From Nymphaea colorata (taxonomy: Eukaryota; Streptophyta; Magnoliopsida; Nymphaeales; Nymphaeaceae), in contig NC_045149.1 of assembly GCF_008831285.2 (NCBI RefSeq), forward strand, positions 8,830,417-8,894,416: a DNA stretch of 64,000 nt, in the 5' to 3' direction. The notes below the pieces were generated by a model. The model was not told the DNA's origin. It saw only the letters and a program-made list of their open reading frames with translations, and searched no databases. How positions within the stretch are numbered: the first letter of the stretch is position 1; the number at the start of each line of letters is the position of its first letter. This document shows positions 1 through 13,700 of this stretch, in pieces. The position numbers and the translations under genes are program-made.

Positions 1-3000
1 GAGACTGCAAGTAGCTAAGAAAGCAACTTCTTGATTCTTTTTGTACCTTAGGAGAATAAAAGGACAAATTCACAATGTATCATCTATCTGAAACAATATA
101 AACAGTACAATTAAGTTAGTTCTTACAAATCCAATATTGTTGGGATTAGCCTGGGCAGTCCAGCCTTTAGTTGGCTACGACTAACAAGACCAACCATCTG
201 TCCTAGAGCCTCCACGGATGTTAACCTGACCTGTTAAATTCCAACAACATTAAGAATTTGCGAGGATAAGTCCTGCCTGTAAAAGAATCCAGATTCAATA
301 CAAGTACATAGTTTTCCAAGAATCCAGGTTTTCCCAAATCTTTTAAATGCAAAAGAACATTATAAAAAACAACCCTAATGACCTAATAGATGACTGGTGA
401 ACCCTTCAGCTACATCAAAAAGTCATGCAAGTTACAAGCCTAAATAAGCAATTGATTCTGAATTACTGAACCACATGATTTTTGAGCACTAGACGTGCTA
501 AACAAGGCTTTACACCAGGGATCCAATGCTGCAGGCTCCAGTAAGGGCCCAAGCCCTTCAAGGCACCTTGTCTGGATCACCACTGTCCAACCCATAACCA
601 ACCTGCAAAAGGAGGATGCACAAAGCCAGCAGGAGCCTGAGCCCAACTCTGGCCAGCCCTTAGCAGAGCCCACTTTGCATTTGGGCCTGGCCATGCAGAC
701 TCTTGGAACAGTGCAACCTGCACCCCACTCAGCTCAGCACCCATTCCGTGCACTCCAGCACATGCTGAAAGCAGTCCAGCAAGCACCAGCACATGCATCC
801 TCTTGCAGACCACACGCCAGCTCGCGCCAGACGCACTAAGCCCATACATGGCAGCCATATGGAAGACACGGTTGCAGTGGGTCCCAGCAGCCAACTAGAG
901 TGGACTGCCCTATTGCCATCTCAGCAGATAGTAGGACCCATCCTTCCATCTGGCACGCCCCCAGATCTTGCACCCAAAAGCAGGCTGTGTTCAAACTAGG
1001 AAGGTTCCTAGTTTAGCTGCCAAGAGCAAATCGACCAATGACCAATCAAATGTGATGATCTTCATTGATTTTTGCAGCGCATTTCAGAGTAGCCAATAAC
1101 AGCATAATTCAAATTTCAAAGTTACATAGCTCATTATTGATTTTATTTTTATATTTTTTATTGTGAAAAGTTTATCTTCCTTGAGTTCAGGTGAGTCAAG
1201 ATATTTGTCCACAGCCTCTAGAGCACACACAGGTTTCCAATTGGCTGGCTGCATCCCATCTTTTGGCAGCTGCACTAGGACCCTCGGCTGCAGCTGCTGC
1301 CAAAGCCCTTAACTACCACAGACCCTCAATATACCTTGTAACATTATTTCCAGCCATGGCTGACAGCCCTACACCAGCTAACACATGTGGAAGAGCCAGG
1401 TGCACTGCAGCACTAGCCTTGTTGGGCCACAATGACGATTGCCCCTTGGCTGCACCCCAAGGCTGTGGAGCCCTCAGCCACCCTTGACCCCGTTGCCAAT
1501 GCCCTCTCGGCCAGATCCATCCGGCAGCCCCAACCATTGCTGAGCCTGCATCAACTATGCATGCTGTGAGCCCTCGACCATGTGCTCTGAAGCCCTGCGA
1601 CCATCCCCAACTGCTTGGCCATGGCTCCTTCTCTCAGCCAGCTCAATTGCAGAAGTGGAAGGCCTCCGGCAGCTCACTGCTGGGGACGACATGTCCTGCC
1701 TAACACCAGCCTGGCAGGCGACAAGGAGTTTCTGAACACTAGTCTGAAATATTTGCCCATGTATGTGAGAACAACATGCCTTCAACAATATGAAAACTAA
1801 ACATTGTTGTATGCTCTTATGCAGATATGCCTTCTCTGTTATGCATTTTATGACATCAATGGAGTATCCACCTAAACTATACTTGTTGTAAAGAATTAAA
1901 TCATGTTAATTATAAAAATGGGCACTCATATCATATGCACTTGTGTTATTTGAATAGCTTCATTGTCAACCTTGTGTGCTTCTTTTAGTGATTTTAAAAC
2001 TTCTAAAATTTTTATATTTCAATTCTCTTTTGATAACACTATACATTTCAAGTTCCCACCTCGGTTTCACTTACAGTTTACTGAATCAACCATCTGGCAA
2101 GTCAAGCATCAGGCAATCTGAATCAAATTCATGAGTTAAAAAATTTCCTATGTAACTGAATCTTAAATGATAGGACAAGAAGCTTTGTAGAATCACCCAA
2201 TTGATCCATACAAAGAAATGCCTCATACCAGCACAGAAGTTGGCATGACCAAGGTATAAAGCTTGCAAAGCTTGTAGTTAAGCTTCTTCTCGAAAGAAAA
2301 AGGACTGTGCAAATGAATATTTCCCAGAAGAATTTGGAAGGAACAAAAAAAAATCAGCAACCAAGAAAATAGAAGCAATGTAGGCATGATTGATCTCCTC
2401 AAATCCATCGTATCGTAGGTGTGTTTACCTGGTCATCTCATAAAAGACATAGACATGAGCAAATGGCATATGGTGCATCTTCGCTACTTCTTTAGATAGA
2501 TGACCACATGGCTTGTCCAAATCATCAAATAGTGTCACACTGTCATTCTATAAGTTTATTTTATTTCTAGATGCTAAAGATTCATCTCGTCAATATTCCA
2601 AAAAAAAAAAATGGGCACTTTTATCATTTATGTGTACCTTGACACCAAGAATATAAAACACCACAAACACTTCTCTCACATGTACAAACAGACTGCCAGC
2701 ATAACCAAGAACAATATGAAGCCTTATTGAATACCTTCAAATCACGAGAATTAACCCAAACCTTCAAAAGGAGCTCAAACACGGAATTTAAGAACGATCT
2801 GCAACACATAATAAGCAGCATTATGGTTGATAACAGGAGAAGATTAAGAGGTTCGGTCAAACACACAATTTTGAACTTTCTCACTCACAGAACATCAGCA
2901 TCAAGGAAGGCTTCGAAGGAAGAATCATGATCATGCTGCAATGCAGCTTGACACCAACATTTGAATGCTACAATCACAAGAGATAAAGTTACCACATGCT

Positions 3001-6000
3001 CCAAATAGAACTAGTAGATAGTTTCAGGATATTAAAACTCACAAACTGAAAATTGAAGGAGAATTCATTAACATGAACACATGAAAACCATTGGTTACCA
3101 AATTTTTCTCAAGAAATTTTTTCCTTGGGATTTATTTTCAAGTTTTCTATGGAAAACATCAAAGAACCTCAAAAACTTTGAAACTCGACAAATATGAAAA
3201 TATGAAAATTTTATGAGATAATATGTAAAGCGCGGCGTTTGGGCGGAGCGGGTCGGGTCAGGGTCCAGACCCGGACCCTAGCCCCACGCGAGAGGAGCCC
3301 GACGCTGTCCCTCCTCCCTCGCTTTCCTCTTACCGTCTCTTCCTTACCCACGACCGGTGCTCAGGGCGACGGCGACGACGGCGGCGGCGACGACGGCGGC
3401 ATTGAGGTGAACCCTGTCGTCCCCTGCCTCTTCCTCTCTTCTCTTTTCTTCTCCTTCCCGTTTTCTTTTCCCTCCTCCCTCTCCCACTGTCTCTCGTCTC
3501 CCCTCTCCACCGAACGACTCCCCTCACTCTCCACCGTCTCTCTCTTCTCTCCCGTCCTCTCCCCTCACTGCCTTCTTTTCCCCTTTTGACCGAACCCTCT
3601 CCCCTATCAGTCCCCCTCCGTTTTTCCCTCTTTCTCCCTCTATTCGACCTCCCTCTTTGTCCACGCTTCACGCTCTCTCCCCATTTTCTGCTCGTTTTCT
3701 ATTTTCTCCAATCAAGCACTTTCTCTCACTGATTTTCACTATGCTATCACTGTTGGATCCGTTTTCAGCTTGGGGATTTGTCCTCCCCCTCGTAACAACA
3801 ATTTAGAGAAGGCCTTGGTAGTGGCGGCATTGGAGGATTTTAGCCGTTTGGGGACCACTTGGACGCGTGAGGTGGCTGCCGGGAGGATTACAGCAGTTTA
3901 GACCTTCAATCGGGGTGAGCAAGGCGAAATGGAACCTATTTTATGATATATTTCTCTTTGGAACGCGTATAATTATTGTTTGAGCATGCTAGAGCTTAGA
4001 ATTGATTATTTGGAACACATGTTAGTGATTTCGTTTTTGGGGGAAAGCTTGCGATTATGTTGGGAAGCGAAGATTCACATATTGGATGATCATTTAAGCA
4101 TTATAGATTAATTTTCGAAGCATTAGGGGAAACATGGTAGAGTTTGTGAGGTTGTGGGGAAGATTTAGGACCGTTTTAGTGAGCTTGTAGCACGCGTTTT
4201 TGTGAACGGGTGCATCTTGGAGTTAAATAGGGATAACGTACATAAGTTGGATGTATCTTTGGGGTAGACGCCTTGATTTAAGAAAAAGGGAGTTTTGAGA
4301 AAGGCGTTAGTAATAGACGGATTGATGGCTTTGAGTTTTGGCATCTATTGGCACGGCTAGAAGTGAGAAGTGACCCTTTTGGAGAACTTGTGGGTCGACA
4401 CTACCCGTCGACACCCTCTTGAGGCGATGACACGTGCCTCAATGACTTTGTTTTGTTTTTGTTTGAATTGTTGAGGTATGAAGTAGGAATCTTATCTTGT
4501 GTTTGTGTCTGCAGGTACACCGGGTACGTCCCGTCGACCTTGAGCTACCGGATTCGAAGCTCGAGGCATTTTGAAGATTCTTGTGAACGCGCCACAGGTA
4601 TGGCGACACTCCAGGCAAATCCCTGCCTGGGCAAGTGAATGAATGTGTGTTCCTAGGATCATGGGATCCTAGGATTTGTGATGTGAATTGATTGAGTGTT
4701 CCGTGGATGAATGTGGGTATGCATGTACATAAATTGATATATAATATGAATTGTTTTGAAAGGCTTATAGTAATTGTTTTGATAATGTTACGCATTTGCA
4801 TGTGCATGCTAGAATTGATAACTGTTTAGGACAGATGAGGCGGGGTATCGAGTCGAGTGTCTCCTCGACCCCAATTGTGCATTAGAAAGCATCCTAGAAT
4901 GATAACTGCATAGGACAGCTACGAGCCCACCACAGATTGAGACTACTCTCTGTGGTTTGGCTAAGTTTTCAAAGATGTGATTGTTATGATGATGAATGTA
5001 AATGTTATGTTTATTGAATACCCATTGCCGCGGGCAATGATGCAAATGTTTGCACAGTGGGTAGTTGTACCCATATTGTTATGACGGCTAGCCAAAACTG
5101 TTGTGGTTACGTGTAACCCTCGTGTGGAGGCAATTGGAGGTGTGGGTTCACTCGTGAAGTGAACCAACCTCAGGAGCTAGCCAGTTAAATGTGTTTGTGC
5201 AAGTATAAATATAAGAATGAAAGAATAAGAGATGAGAGGCCAGTGGGATGTGACTATGTGTATGGGAGTTGTCCCGCTTTCGCCACTGGTCTCGCCTGTT
5301 CGGAGCGCAGGCAGTGCAAGGCCCCAGGGTACTGTTGTGTGATGTGCTTGGAGCGTAGGCTCCCGCCTTCCCAACCTGGGTGTCCTAGGGAAAGCTGAGT
5401 ATCTCTCCTTGGAATTCACACATCCATGGATGAGTGCTCTACCGCTGCAGCGGATAGATGGATCCATACTGTTCTGGGCCACCACGGGGGTTGTCTATCG
5501 GCTGTGGGCCGCCCGCGGTGTGCACGTGCCTGTGTTTGCACCCACAGGAACTGTAAATTCACTGATAGTAATGAAACTGAAATGTATGTGATTGAAATGT
5601 ATAGGATTATTGTACATGTGACTGTTGTGCTTATGAATGCAAGTGACATGTTGATGATGCCTTGCATGTGATTGAAATTATGTTATTGTAGCCATTGAGT
5701 GGCCTCTGCATGTCGTGTCCTGACACGACATAATGATAGATCGTTCTGATGTTTGCTTGTATATTTGAGCCTTACTTGAGAGGGTTTGGCATTTTCCTGG
5801 CTTGTTGCCATACTGCGAAGGCTGAGCCTTCAGTTGTTTTCCTTTTCAGGTTTTGACGGACCCGGGGCAACAGGTTGAGCAGATGGCTTCACTCACGTCC
5901 TACTGGGGTGGTTTTGGGATTGTCGTTTGTAGTGCCGGCGCGTCATGTTTTGGTTTTATTGATGTCTTCTTTTTGTTAGGCATCAATGTTAGTGATTTTG

Positions 6001-7068
6001 GGGCATTTTGGTTATGCACATAGATGTGAATTTGTATGAAACAAAATGGTTATATCAATGAAAGTTCGCCCCATTGTTTTGAATTGCTTGGCTCATCGTC
6101 TTTTTGAATTATTGGGTAGTCACACCTCGATGCCTTATGTTTAGAAAAAAATATATATATATAGTTTGAGGGTTAAAAAGGTCGGGGTGTGACATAATAT
6201 TTTTCCAATTTTTTCACATAAATATAAAAAAAAGTAAAATAATGGTTTGAAAGATAAAGAAACAAAAAGTAACAAGCTTAAAAATATGGAAAAGAGATTT
6301 GCCTGAAGCCTTGAGAAAATATTGAGAATATGTTTGGGATAACATCACAACAATGTTGTGTTTTCTTTTTGGCAATATTTTGAAAATATCAAGATATTTT
6401 GCTGGTATTATTGGATGGGTTGAAAGTGGCAATAATAGCAGGATATTTCCAAAATATCACAGACATACAATGAAGTCAAGCTCATTCATATTCATGAGTG
6501 TCCATGTACATAAGCATGTGCTAAGGATGGCATATATGCAGATACATTCGAAAAGAGGAAGGTGGAAATGCAATAACAAGGATAGTTCAGTGATAGTACA
6601 TCAAGATTTATTTGAAATTTAAATAATTCACTAACTTGTACAAAACAGAAGGTATAAGTACACACCATTTGCAAAGATCGGCCTTTGGGAGTCTTTCACA
6701 TTGCCAAGAATAGGTAACACTCGCAGCAGAACACCCTTTAGCCTCGGAATGAACAGTGATGCTTGAGTGGAAGCAATAAGGCACAACATGAATTTCAGAA
6801 TAAAGCTTTGATCCTCAAACAAGCTTAAGTCAATGAAATGTTTAAAAAAGAGAAATTGTGTAACCTCCTGTTGAAGCAAAATCTGCGAGTGTTTGAACCA
6901 TTGCAGGCAATGATGAATGCGGTCCAGAGAGGTGAACAGAAATTTCTTCCATCATCTAGCAGAGAGAACAAGATCACATAAGGAGACAGCCATGACATTG
7001 TACTTCTCCAAGTCTACTTGAAGTAACAATTGCTAAATTATGAGTCTATGTGTGTGTGTGTGCCCATG

Positions 7069-7154
<86 letters not shown>

Positions 7155-7480
7155 CCCTACGCTTTGCGAGTGCTTTGTGGGCTTTGCTCATTCCCTAGAT
7201 GTTTCTCTCTTACTCCAATGGATCAATTTGAATTGAATGGCATTAGCTCATCATGTCAATGTACAAAGCACTTGCAACTTTGACTTGAATGGCATTATTT
7301 GACTTTGAAAAAGCAAAGTCACTTCCTTTGGCTTGCTCTTTAAGGCAAACGAATATAACATAGTTACGTGTGTTATTATCCAAGGATATCAAAGTCAAAG
7401 GAATCCCATTATGGCCCTTACAAACAAAGAAAGTTCTTTTTTTTGGAAATCCAAAGACCCAGGACAGATTTGTAATTGGA

Positions 7481-7573
<93 letters not shown>

Positions 7574-10383
7574 TTAGAATCAGCCAGCTACCTTTATGGC
7601 CAGATGGTTTTTTTATTTTGTGTCGCAAATAACCATCACAAAATGTGCATTTGGCGATAGTCAGTTGTTTGGCCATGGTTTTTTTTTTGTATACACACAC
7701 ACACACACGTATATGCATTTAGTATGTATATATCTTTCCCGTTGTCGTATTTTCTCAGCCAATAACTGTGTTGGCTAGGTCCAACAGCTAGAATTCTAGC
7801 AGTAGCAAAGCTAGGCACATACTAAACACAAAAAAATAACCAAATTACAGAAGGGCATCGGTGTTGTTGCCTTATGAGATGGGTTTTGCTTTATCCATCT
7901 GAGCTGAATGAAAATTAAAAATGTACCCAACCAATTGGGTAATGATGAAATTTCATTGAATAGTTTTCTTAAAAGAAATATGTTGATGAGAAGGATCACT
8001 ATTTTATTAGCATTGACAAACACATATGGAGAAATGGTAAAAGAATACTCACCAGGTCAGGCATATGCATTCCTATAGCAACAACCAGTCCTGATGCTGC
8101 CCTTTGCCAATCAGCATTCACATCCTGCTAAGATCAAGATGTATCACGATTTAGTAGTAAATAGGTTTTTCCAGAAACAGAATAAGTTGATGATCCACAA
8201 ATAAAATTACGAGCATGCACCAAACAAAATTCTATGGATATGGAAGAATTCAATCTCCTGTCATGTTCTCAAGGTCAATCAATTCAGGACCAAACTTCAG
8301 TTTAAGCTTCTTTTAATGCCTGAAATAGGCGTTCACTTTCAAGTTTAAACAATGAGCATGTTGAACAATTATCTTTTGAAGCTCCTCGCACACCCATTTC
8401 TATAGCAGAATCACTGTTAATCTGGAAAATAGCACTCACTACATATCCTTATGTTGTATAAGCCTATAAGGACTATTACTGTACTTGGTCAGTTAATGTC
8501 ACCCAAACCTAGATGATAAGGAGGCAATGCAAGAGGGCAGATACAAGTTGTGAAGGATTCCCGAAGGGAAAGAAGGCATGCTATGGTAAATTTGAATCCA
8601 AAGGGTGGTGTACACATCCTTTTCCATGTTGTAATTGAGGGTGGGAGGAGAAGATGAGTACAACAAAACAGTAACCAACATTGTTTCCCTTTTAAGGTTT
8701 GCTCTCTTTCGGCATATCGGTTTGTTCACCAATATGGCATATCGGGCAATGCTGTCAGTTGATATCACTATTTCCTGTTTCTTATTTAAGAAACAATTAA
8801 AAACGATATAAGAAATAAAAAACCTTTCTGACAAGGCCCACAATATCAATTCAGCAACAGACCAATATGAAACGATATTGAGAATACTGGGATGAGATTT
8901 GAGGACAAGATCTAGTAATAGTTTGCCCTTGAGGGACAAATTACAAATTTTGTCCTTCATCATCCTTGATGTAGAGACATAAAGTCTAGCTATTTGGAAA
9001 GTAGAAACTAATTGATGCCTTTGTCACTAAATCTCCCTTATCGAGATATACCTATTGACATTTGGAGTTTCGGATCCAGCAACCTTTCTTTTAGGTTCTT
9101 CTTACCCATTCCTTATTTATCTCATAAAGAAACAAGCAGTCCACATCAAGTTAGCTTATTTTGCAAGAAAATGCGTCTCCCATGCTACGACATATGATAC
9201 TATGTTTTTCTTTAATTTGTTCATAAGACTCATAACACAAAGTAAATCCACTGGTTTGCATGTAGTGATAATTTTGCTGGGATAATATAGCTTCATCTTA
9301 ATGTGCTACAAAAAGTTCTCAATGCTTTGAGATCCCTCATTCTAAACTAAACCTGAATGAAGCCCATGTTCTCTCATATCAACCATTATGAGCCCCTTCG
9401 GGATAAATATGTCACCCACGCATACTTAACAATGTTCCCTCAGATTTGGTATATGGTCAAATGAATGATCTGCTGAACTCCTTGAGAAACTTTTGTCCGT
9501 TAGTGCATCCCAGATACTAAGAGAATGAGGCTTGATGTTCGTTCTCAGCATGTACGAACGTACTAGGTTCGAGTGTACACTATATATAGAAACACAAACC
9601 AGTCCAATTCATTTAATAAAGAATAATTCTGTTGATCTGCCATTGTCCTTCCAGCCATATTCATGCACCAGTTCAAGACTTCGGTGAAGTGAAAGAAACC
9701 ATAAGGCCTGTAAAGAAGCATTCAAAAAAAGTTGATAAGAAACAAAAAAGTCACACCTTAGAAGAGATCATCTCTGCCAAGGTGATCTTGACCAATTTCG
9801 ACATGAAAAAGGGATCGACATCCTTGCTGTCGATGGCACGCACTGCATGCGCCATTACAGTGAAGACGCCAGCTATGTTTCCGAAACGCTGAAAAACAGA
9901 ACAGCCAAAAAGATGATGAGACAAGGAAAGAAAGAAAACCGAGTCTCCTAAGCATGGGCGTCCCATCGGGAATTTGCATTGCGGCGACTTACTTTTCTCC
10001 CTCCTCTGGAAATCACGGAGCAGCAATCCAGCACGAGCATGGGGTTTCTGCAACCACGAACCAACGAAAAGGAGACAGCGACGTCCCAATCAAGCACGAA
10101 CCTTATCAGCAAATCAGAAGTCGGAGACTTCGCGAATGGCGGGGGGGACAAGAACTTACAGAGGGGCAATTTCGTAAAGCGCAGCCATGGATGCTTCCCT
10201 CACGACCGATGATTCGTCATCCAGCGAGTGAATGAGCACCTCGACGGCATCTGAAACAAGGAAAAGAAATACGAAGGTAATCTAACGACGGCAAGTATCG
10301 GAAGACGGTGAACGGAGAGACGCAGACCCTGTTTCCAAACCTTTGGTGTTGACGGCATGATCTCCGGCAGAGGAGGAAGCCAT
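1..10383 (-). CDS. SGR6: SGR6 / MROH1-like HEAT-repeat protein, 5' part (partial, runs off left edge)
   Basis: Coding exons on the minus strand: 10383-10341, 10250-10160, 10047-9993, 9888-9757, 8124-8053, 6955-6865, 6761-6666, 2967-2889, 2798-2735, 230-127 and 46-<1. All junctions are GT-AG and the phases join without a stop, giving the first 291 residues. The protein starts [20 protein letters not shown] and carries [31 protein letters not shown] and [18 protein letters not shown]. These are hallmarks of plant SHOOT GRAVITROPISM 6, a very long (about 1,700 aa) alpha-helical HEAT-repeat protein related to animal MROH1. In Arabidopsis it is linked to the vacuolar membrane and stem gravitropism (family knowledge). 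The ATG is the first Met of an open N-terminus matching the family start. Intron 7 is swollen by a solo LTR and intron 9 by a GC-rich block. No broken codon is seen, so the gene is probably functional. The remaining ~80% of the protein lies outside the window. Confidence 0.93.
231..2734. other. SGR6 intron 9 with a GC-rich, CA-rich block (about 490-1790)
   Basis: The intron is 2.5 kb. Its distal part (about 1800-2734) and proximal edge are ordinary AT-rich intron. About 490-1790 is clearly GC-richer, rich in CAGC/CCAGC/GCCC words, and has overlapping open frames on both strands. The translations are Pro/Ala/Ser-rich and match no domain I know. It is probably an inserted repeat of unknown class; no terminal repeats or target duplication could be fixed by eye. 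Confidence 0.4.
3224..6194 (+). mobile_element. Solo LTR of a Ty3/gypsy chromovirus inside SGR6 intron 7
   Basis: The element begins TGTAAAGCGCGG and ends GGGGTGTGACA. It is flanked by a perfect 5 bp target duplication, TAATA (3219-3223 and 6195-6199). It is collinear with the LTRs of the full element at 45071-55415: GGGTCNGGNTC...GACCCGGACCC near the start, a CT-rich stretch, CTCTTGAGGCGATGACA, TACACCGGGTACGT, and the GATAACTG(T/C)TTAGGACAG module. No internal domain remains, so it arose by LTR-LTR recombination. It is 2,971 bp long and has one copy of a ~460 bp module that is duplicated in the full element. It lies antisense to SGR6 transcription. Confidence 0.92.
7072..7152. repeat. (AT)n microsatellite, SGR6 intron 5
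   Basis: About 40 uninterrupted AT dinucleotides, preceded by a short (TG)n run near 7048-7062. It creates spurious Tyr/Ile-repeat open frames. Confidence 0.97.
7484..7650. repeat. (TA)n(GA)n head plus dispersed repeat body, SGR6 intron 5
   Basis: (TA)n covers 7484-7534 and (GA)n about 7536-7570. A degenerate unit follows (TTAGAATCAGCCAGCTACCT, later AACCATCACAAAA). The same order recurs at 26445, 29036 and 33490, so the microsatellite is part of a dispersed element. An (AC)n run lies at 7691-7709. Confidence 0.7.
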
Positions 10384-10720
10384 GTGAATCGGAGAGGCGG
10401 AAGCAGGTCGGAGCCTTTGGACGTTGGAGGTAAGAATGTTTGTTCAGTTCTTTCGCCTCCCTTCCGCCGCCCAAAAGCCGGGGGCGGTGGACAACCGGCT
10501 TCTGTCCGCCATGGGCCTTCTGTCTACCGGTCTACCTGGCGAAGGGCCCCAAAAAAAAAAAATAATAATAATAAAACTAGAGGCCTCATAATGTGCGGGC
10601 CTCGCGCAGCGACGTTCCGTGAGGTACGTCACAGGGACACGATATTTTGACTTTGTATATCGCTTGCCTCGTAGAAGGCCAAGTCCTTCCTTCTTTCCCC
10701 TCACAATATGAGGGAATAAG
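10384..10720 (-). promoter_or_regulatory. SGR6 5' leader and proximal promoter region
   Basis: This GC-richer stretch lies immediately upstream of the SGR6 ATG and gives way to AT-rich intergenic DNA near 10700. I see no convincing TATA box at a good distance. An A-run followed by (AAT)n lies at 10551-10573. Called a promoter region by position only. Confidence 0.35.
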
Positions 10721-13700
10721 GTTGTTTCAAAACTTATTAAATAATTGGATACCGATTAATTGGAAACTTTTATCAATCCACCAATATGTCTATCTATACT
10801 AGATTCCTATGAGATGAGAATGGGATATAATATTATTTTTGCATTATTTATTACTCTGAAAGAGATTTTAAATTATTTTATAAAGGACACGTTTTTTAAT
10901 AATATCTAAAAGATCAGTTGTTTGAGAAAGTTTTTGATCTAAAATCAATTAATTCATTTTTATTAATAAAAATAATTCTGAGAAAGAAAAAAAAGTAATG
11001 AACCGTCGTGATCATCTGTCATTTTGAATAATGGGATTTGTGGGTCCTCATGCCACGAGGCCTTTTGTATTTGTTTGCTTCTTATTGTTTTTAGTTGTAC
11101 GTCTCTAGCTAAAGTATGTCTTCCTCATGCATATATACGCATAAATAATTGTGCCGATATTTAAAAATATCGTGAATTTAAAATAATAATTTCACCAAAT
11201 GTTGCCGTGGGGCGTATGTTTAATCCCGTCAATTTGGTTTGGAATTAATAAAATGATGTTTATTTATTTGGCCGTTATTAAGCTTTGAAGATAAATTTGT
11301 CACATGATTTTTTTGATATACTTATCTTACGTCTTTAACTAATTTTCTCTAACTCAACTTCCCACTTTATCGTACTTTATCGTTTGAATGTTGCCTTTAC
11401 AGCTTTATTGGCAATCGCCCCATCATATTTGGGGTTCATAAAGTTTGTGTCGGGACCTAAAAAGATGAGTGCATTGGACCATGAGATTTGATCTTCAAAC
11501 CCTTTTGAAGTAGACCACTTTGCCACCCAATGTGCTACAACCCATCGAAGTACCTTAGAAAGCAACTTGAATACGATAGAAAGGCCTTTTGATTGAGATC
11601 GACTGGGACGAAAACTTTAAACAAACAGGCTGAATCTTAATCGAATACTTCTTTAAGTATCCTTCTTTAGTTTTGCTCTCCGAATACATTTAAAAAACCA
11701 AAAGAAAAAAAAAATGTTAAGTATTTCTCAGTTTTCTTTTTATCAAATGTTTGGAGAAAGATATCCTGAAGGACCACAACTTTATGTAGAATTAATAGCT
11801 AAAATTTTATAAAACATGCTTAGGTTTTGAAAAAAACAACAAGCATTTTGACAACTTGACGAAATGGTTTTAAAGACAAACTCCTTGACAAATGCTCGAA
11901 AGACAGCTTCCATATGGCAATATAGTTTATCTGTAAGACTCGCAACCACACCAAGCACATGGGTGAACTACTAATTGGCAACTTCTACCCACTACAGCGA
12001 CTACTTGTGGAATTTTCAATGGAAAGTGACTCATATAGTTAAAATTCGTAATTGGCTCTATTCTGAAATTCTATGGAGCAATGGAGTTACACATTGTGAT
12101 AGATAAGTAGAAATCAGAATTAGTTCATGGAGCAAGGGTGGCATGAGAAAAGTAGTTGGTCTCATTAAAGACACATCTGGATGATTCTATTTTGGTTTGA
12201 CCCATTGGTTTGAGAATCATATTAGATGGTGGGAGACAGAGATTCTAATGGAATGCATCAGGCACTTAGTGAACATTGAGGATAACTCATACCGCATTTA
12301 CCTTCTGACCGATGATGGAGATTGAAAGCATCACCTACGCAGCAACATTGATCGTTGTACAGAAATCACAAGCAACATTTTGATGAGCAGTAGCTTTCTT
12401 AATAGGCTTTTTATTTGGAAGGGATGACCTTTTTCTAAAGCAACTAACCTTTTGTCAATTATTCGAGTCAACAAATTGTATAGGAAATGGATTCACCATG
12501 ACAACTTGTGGGATCCTTTAAAAGGAAGAATACTACGAGTTGAGGTCTTGAGCGGACCCATTTTTGATGTACATATTACTCCATTTTGTTGAAATAAGAG
12601 TATGGGGGTCTAACCCCTACGCAGTCGTTGTCCGGAACGAACAAGCATTTTTAATTGATGCAGGTTACTGCGACGCTGGACAAAAGCACCTTTTTAAACT
12701 CTTTAACAAGCAATTAAAAAAATCCAAATTTGGGCATGTTTTTGTTAAATCGTGGGCATGATTTATGAAAAAAAAAATTCTTCACTAAGGACTCCTATAT
12801 TCGATGAATCCACAGAAATATTGGAGTATTTCATAAACTTACCACAATACTTGAGACATTCGTCGAACACTAATGCAGTGTTCCTGTTAACGAACATCCC
12901 TTTAGAGATCCGGTGCACATGGGCTGGGAGGATCGCTCCCTCAATATATTCAAAAGAATTAAAAGAATATACAAAGAATATGCATCCGTAATTCTCTCAT
13001 GGAATCGACCATTCAACAGCATAATGCAAATCAGTTCTGCGCTCCAAAACTTCAACTGCCTCGAAGCATGTTGATAAGTGAATCCAAACCCGGATTCAGC
13101 TCATTTAAACGTTGGATAGCGTCGATCCAACCCATTTGTATCCCTACTAACAAATAAATGTGGGCCGAAGTTATGAACAAGAAGAGGTGCCAGAGAGGAA
13201 TATTGTATGGCATTGCCACAATATGACTAATATGATCTCATATATATGTAGGATATTAGGAGAAAGGAAGGAAATTTAATGAACTATTTGATGATGAAAT
13301 TGGACGAAAAAATAGGTTTTGTAATACATTGACAAATTAAGGCTACTTTGTAATTAAGTTCACACATGGCATCCATAATTTCAATTGGACAAGGAATAAC
13401 ATGCCTAGAATGTCCAAAAGTAACCAAGTGAAAATATTAGTACAAATGTTTTAGAAACAATTGTTTATGGATATTACAATATAATTGATATTGAGAACTT
13501 GGAAAGTCTACTTATTTCAAAATTGAAAAACACAAAAATGGTTCGGTTCGAGCATGACCGCGTGAAACCCTGGTTGGTTGAAACAATAATTTTATCTACC
13601 AAGAAATATTTGCCTTGACAATGAGTAAGAAGCACGCAAATTATGTACCACATGTAATTTTAAACAAGCAGATTAAGTACAGGCATGAGCGGCAGCTACG

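Noticed and set aside
495-999. Possible Pro/Ala-rich gene on either strand
   Set aside because: No family match, no splice context, open in competing frames, and it sits inside an SGR6 intron.
3239-3671. Overlapping 113-116 residue frames on both strands
   Set aside because: They fall in the CT-rich, GC-rich start of the solo LTR; composition explains the lack of stops.
7030-7718. Tyr/Ile-repeat and Ser/Leu-repeat open frames
   Set aside because: Direct translations of (TA)n and (GA)n microsatellites.
12564-12991. Frames with NPYAVVVRNEQAFLIDAGYC as a possible viral or hydrolase gene
   Set aside because: Too short, broken by stops, and I could not place it in any family. Left as unidentified.
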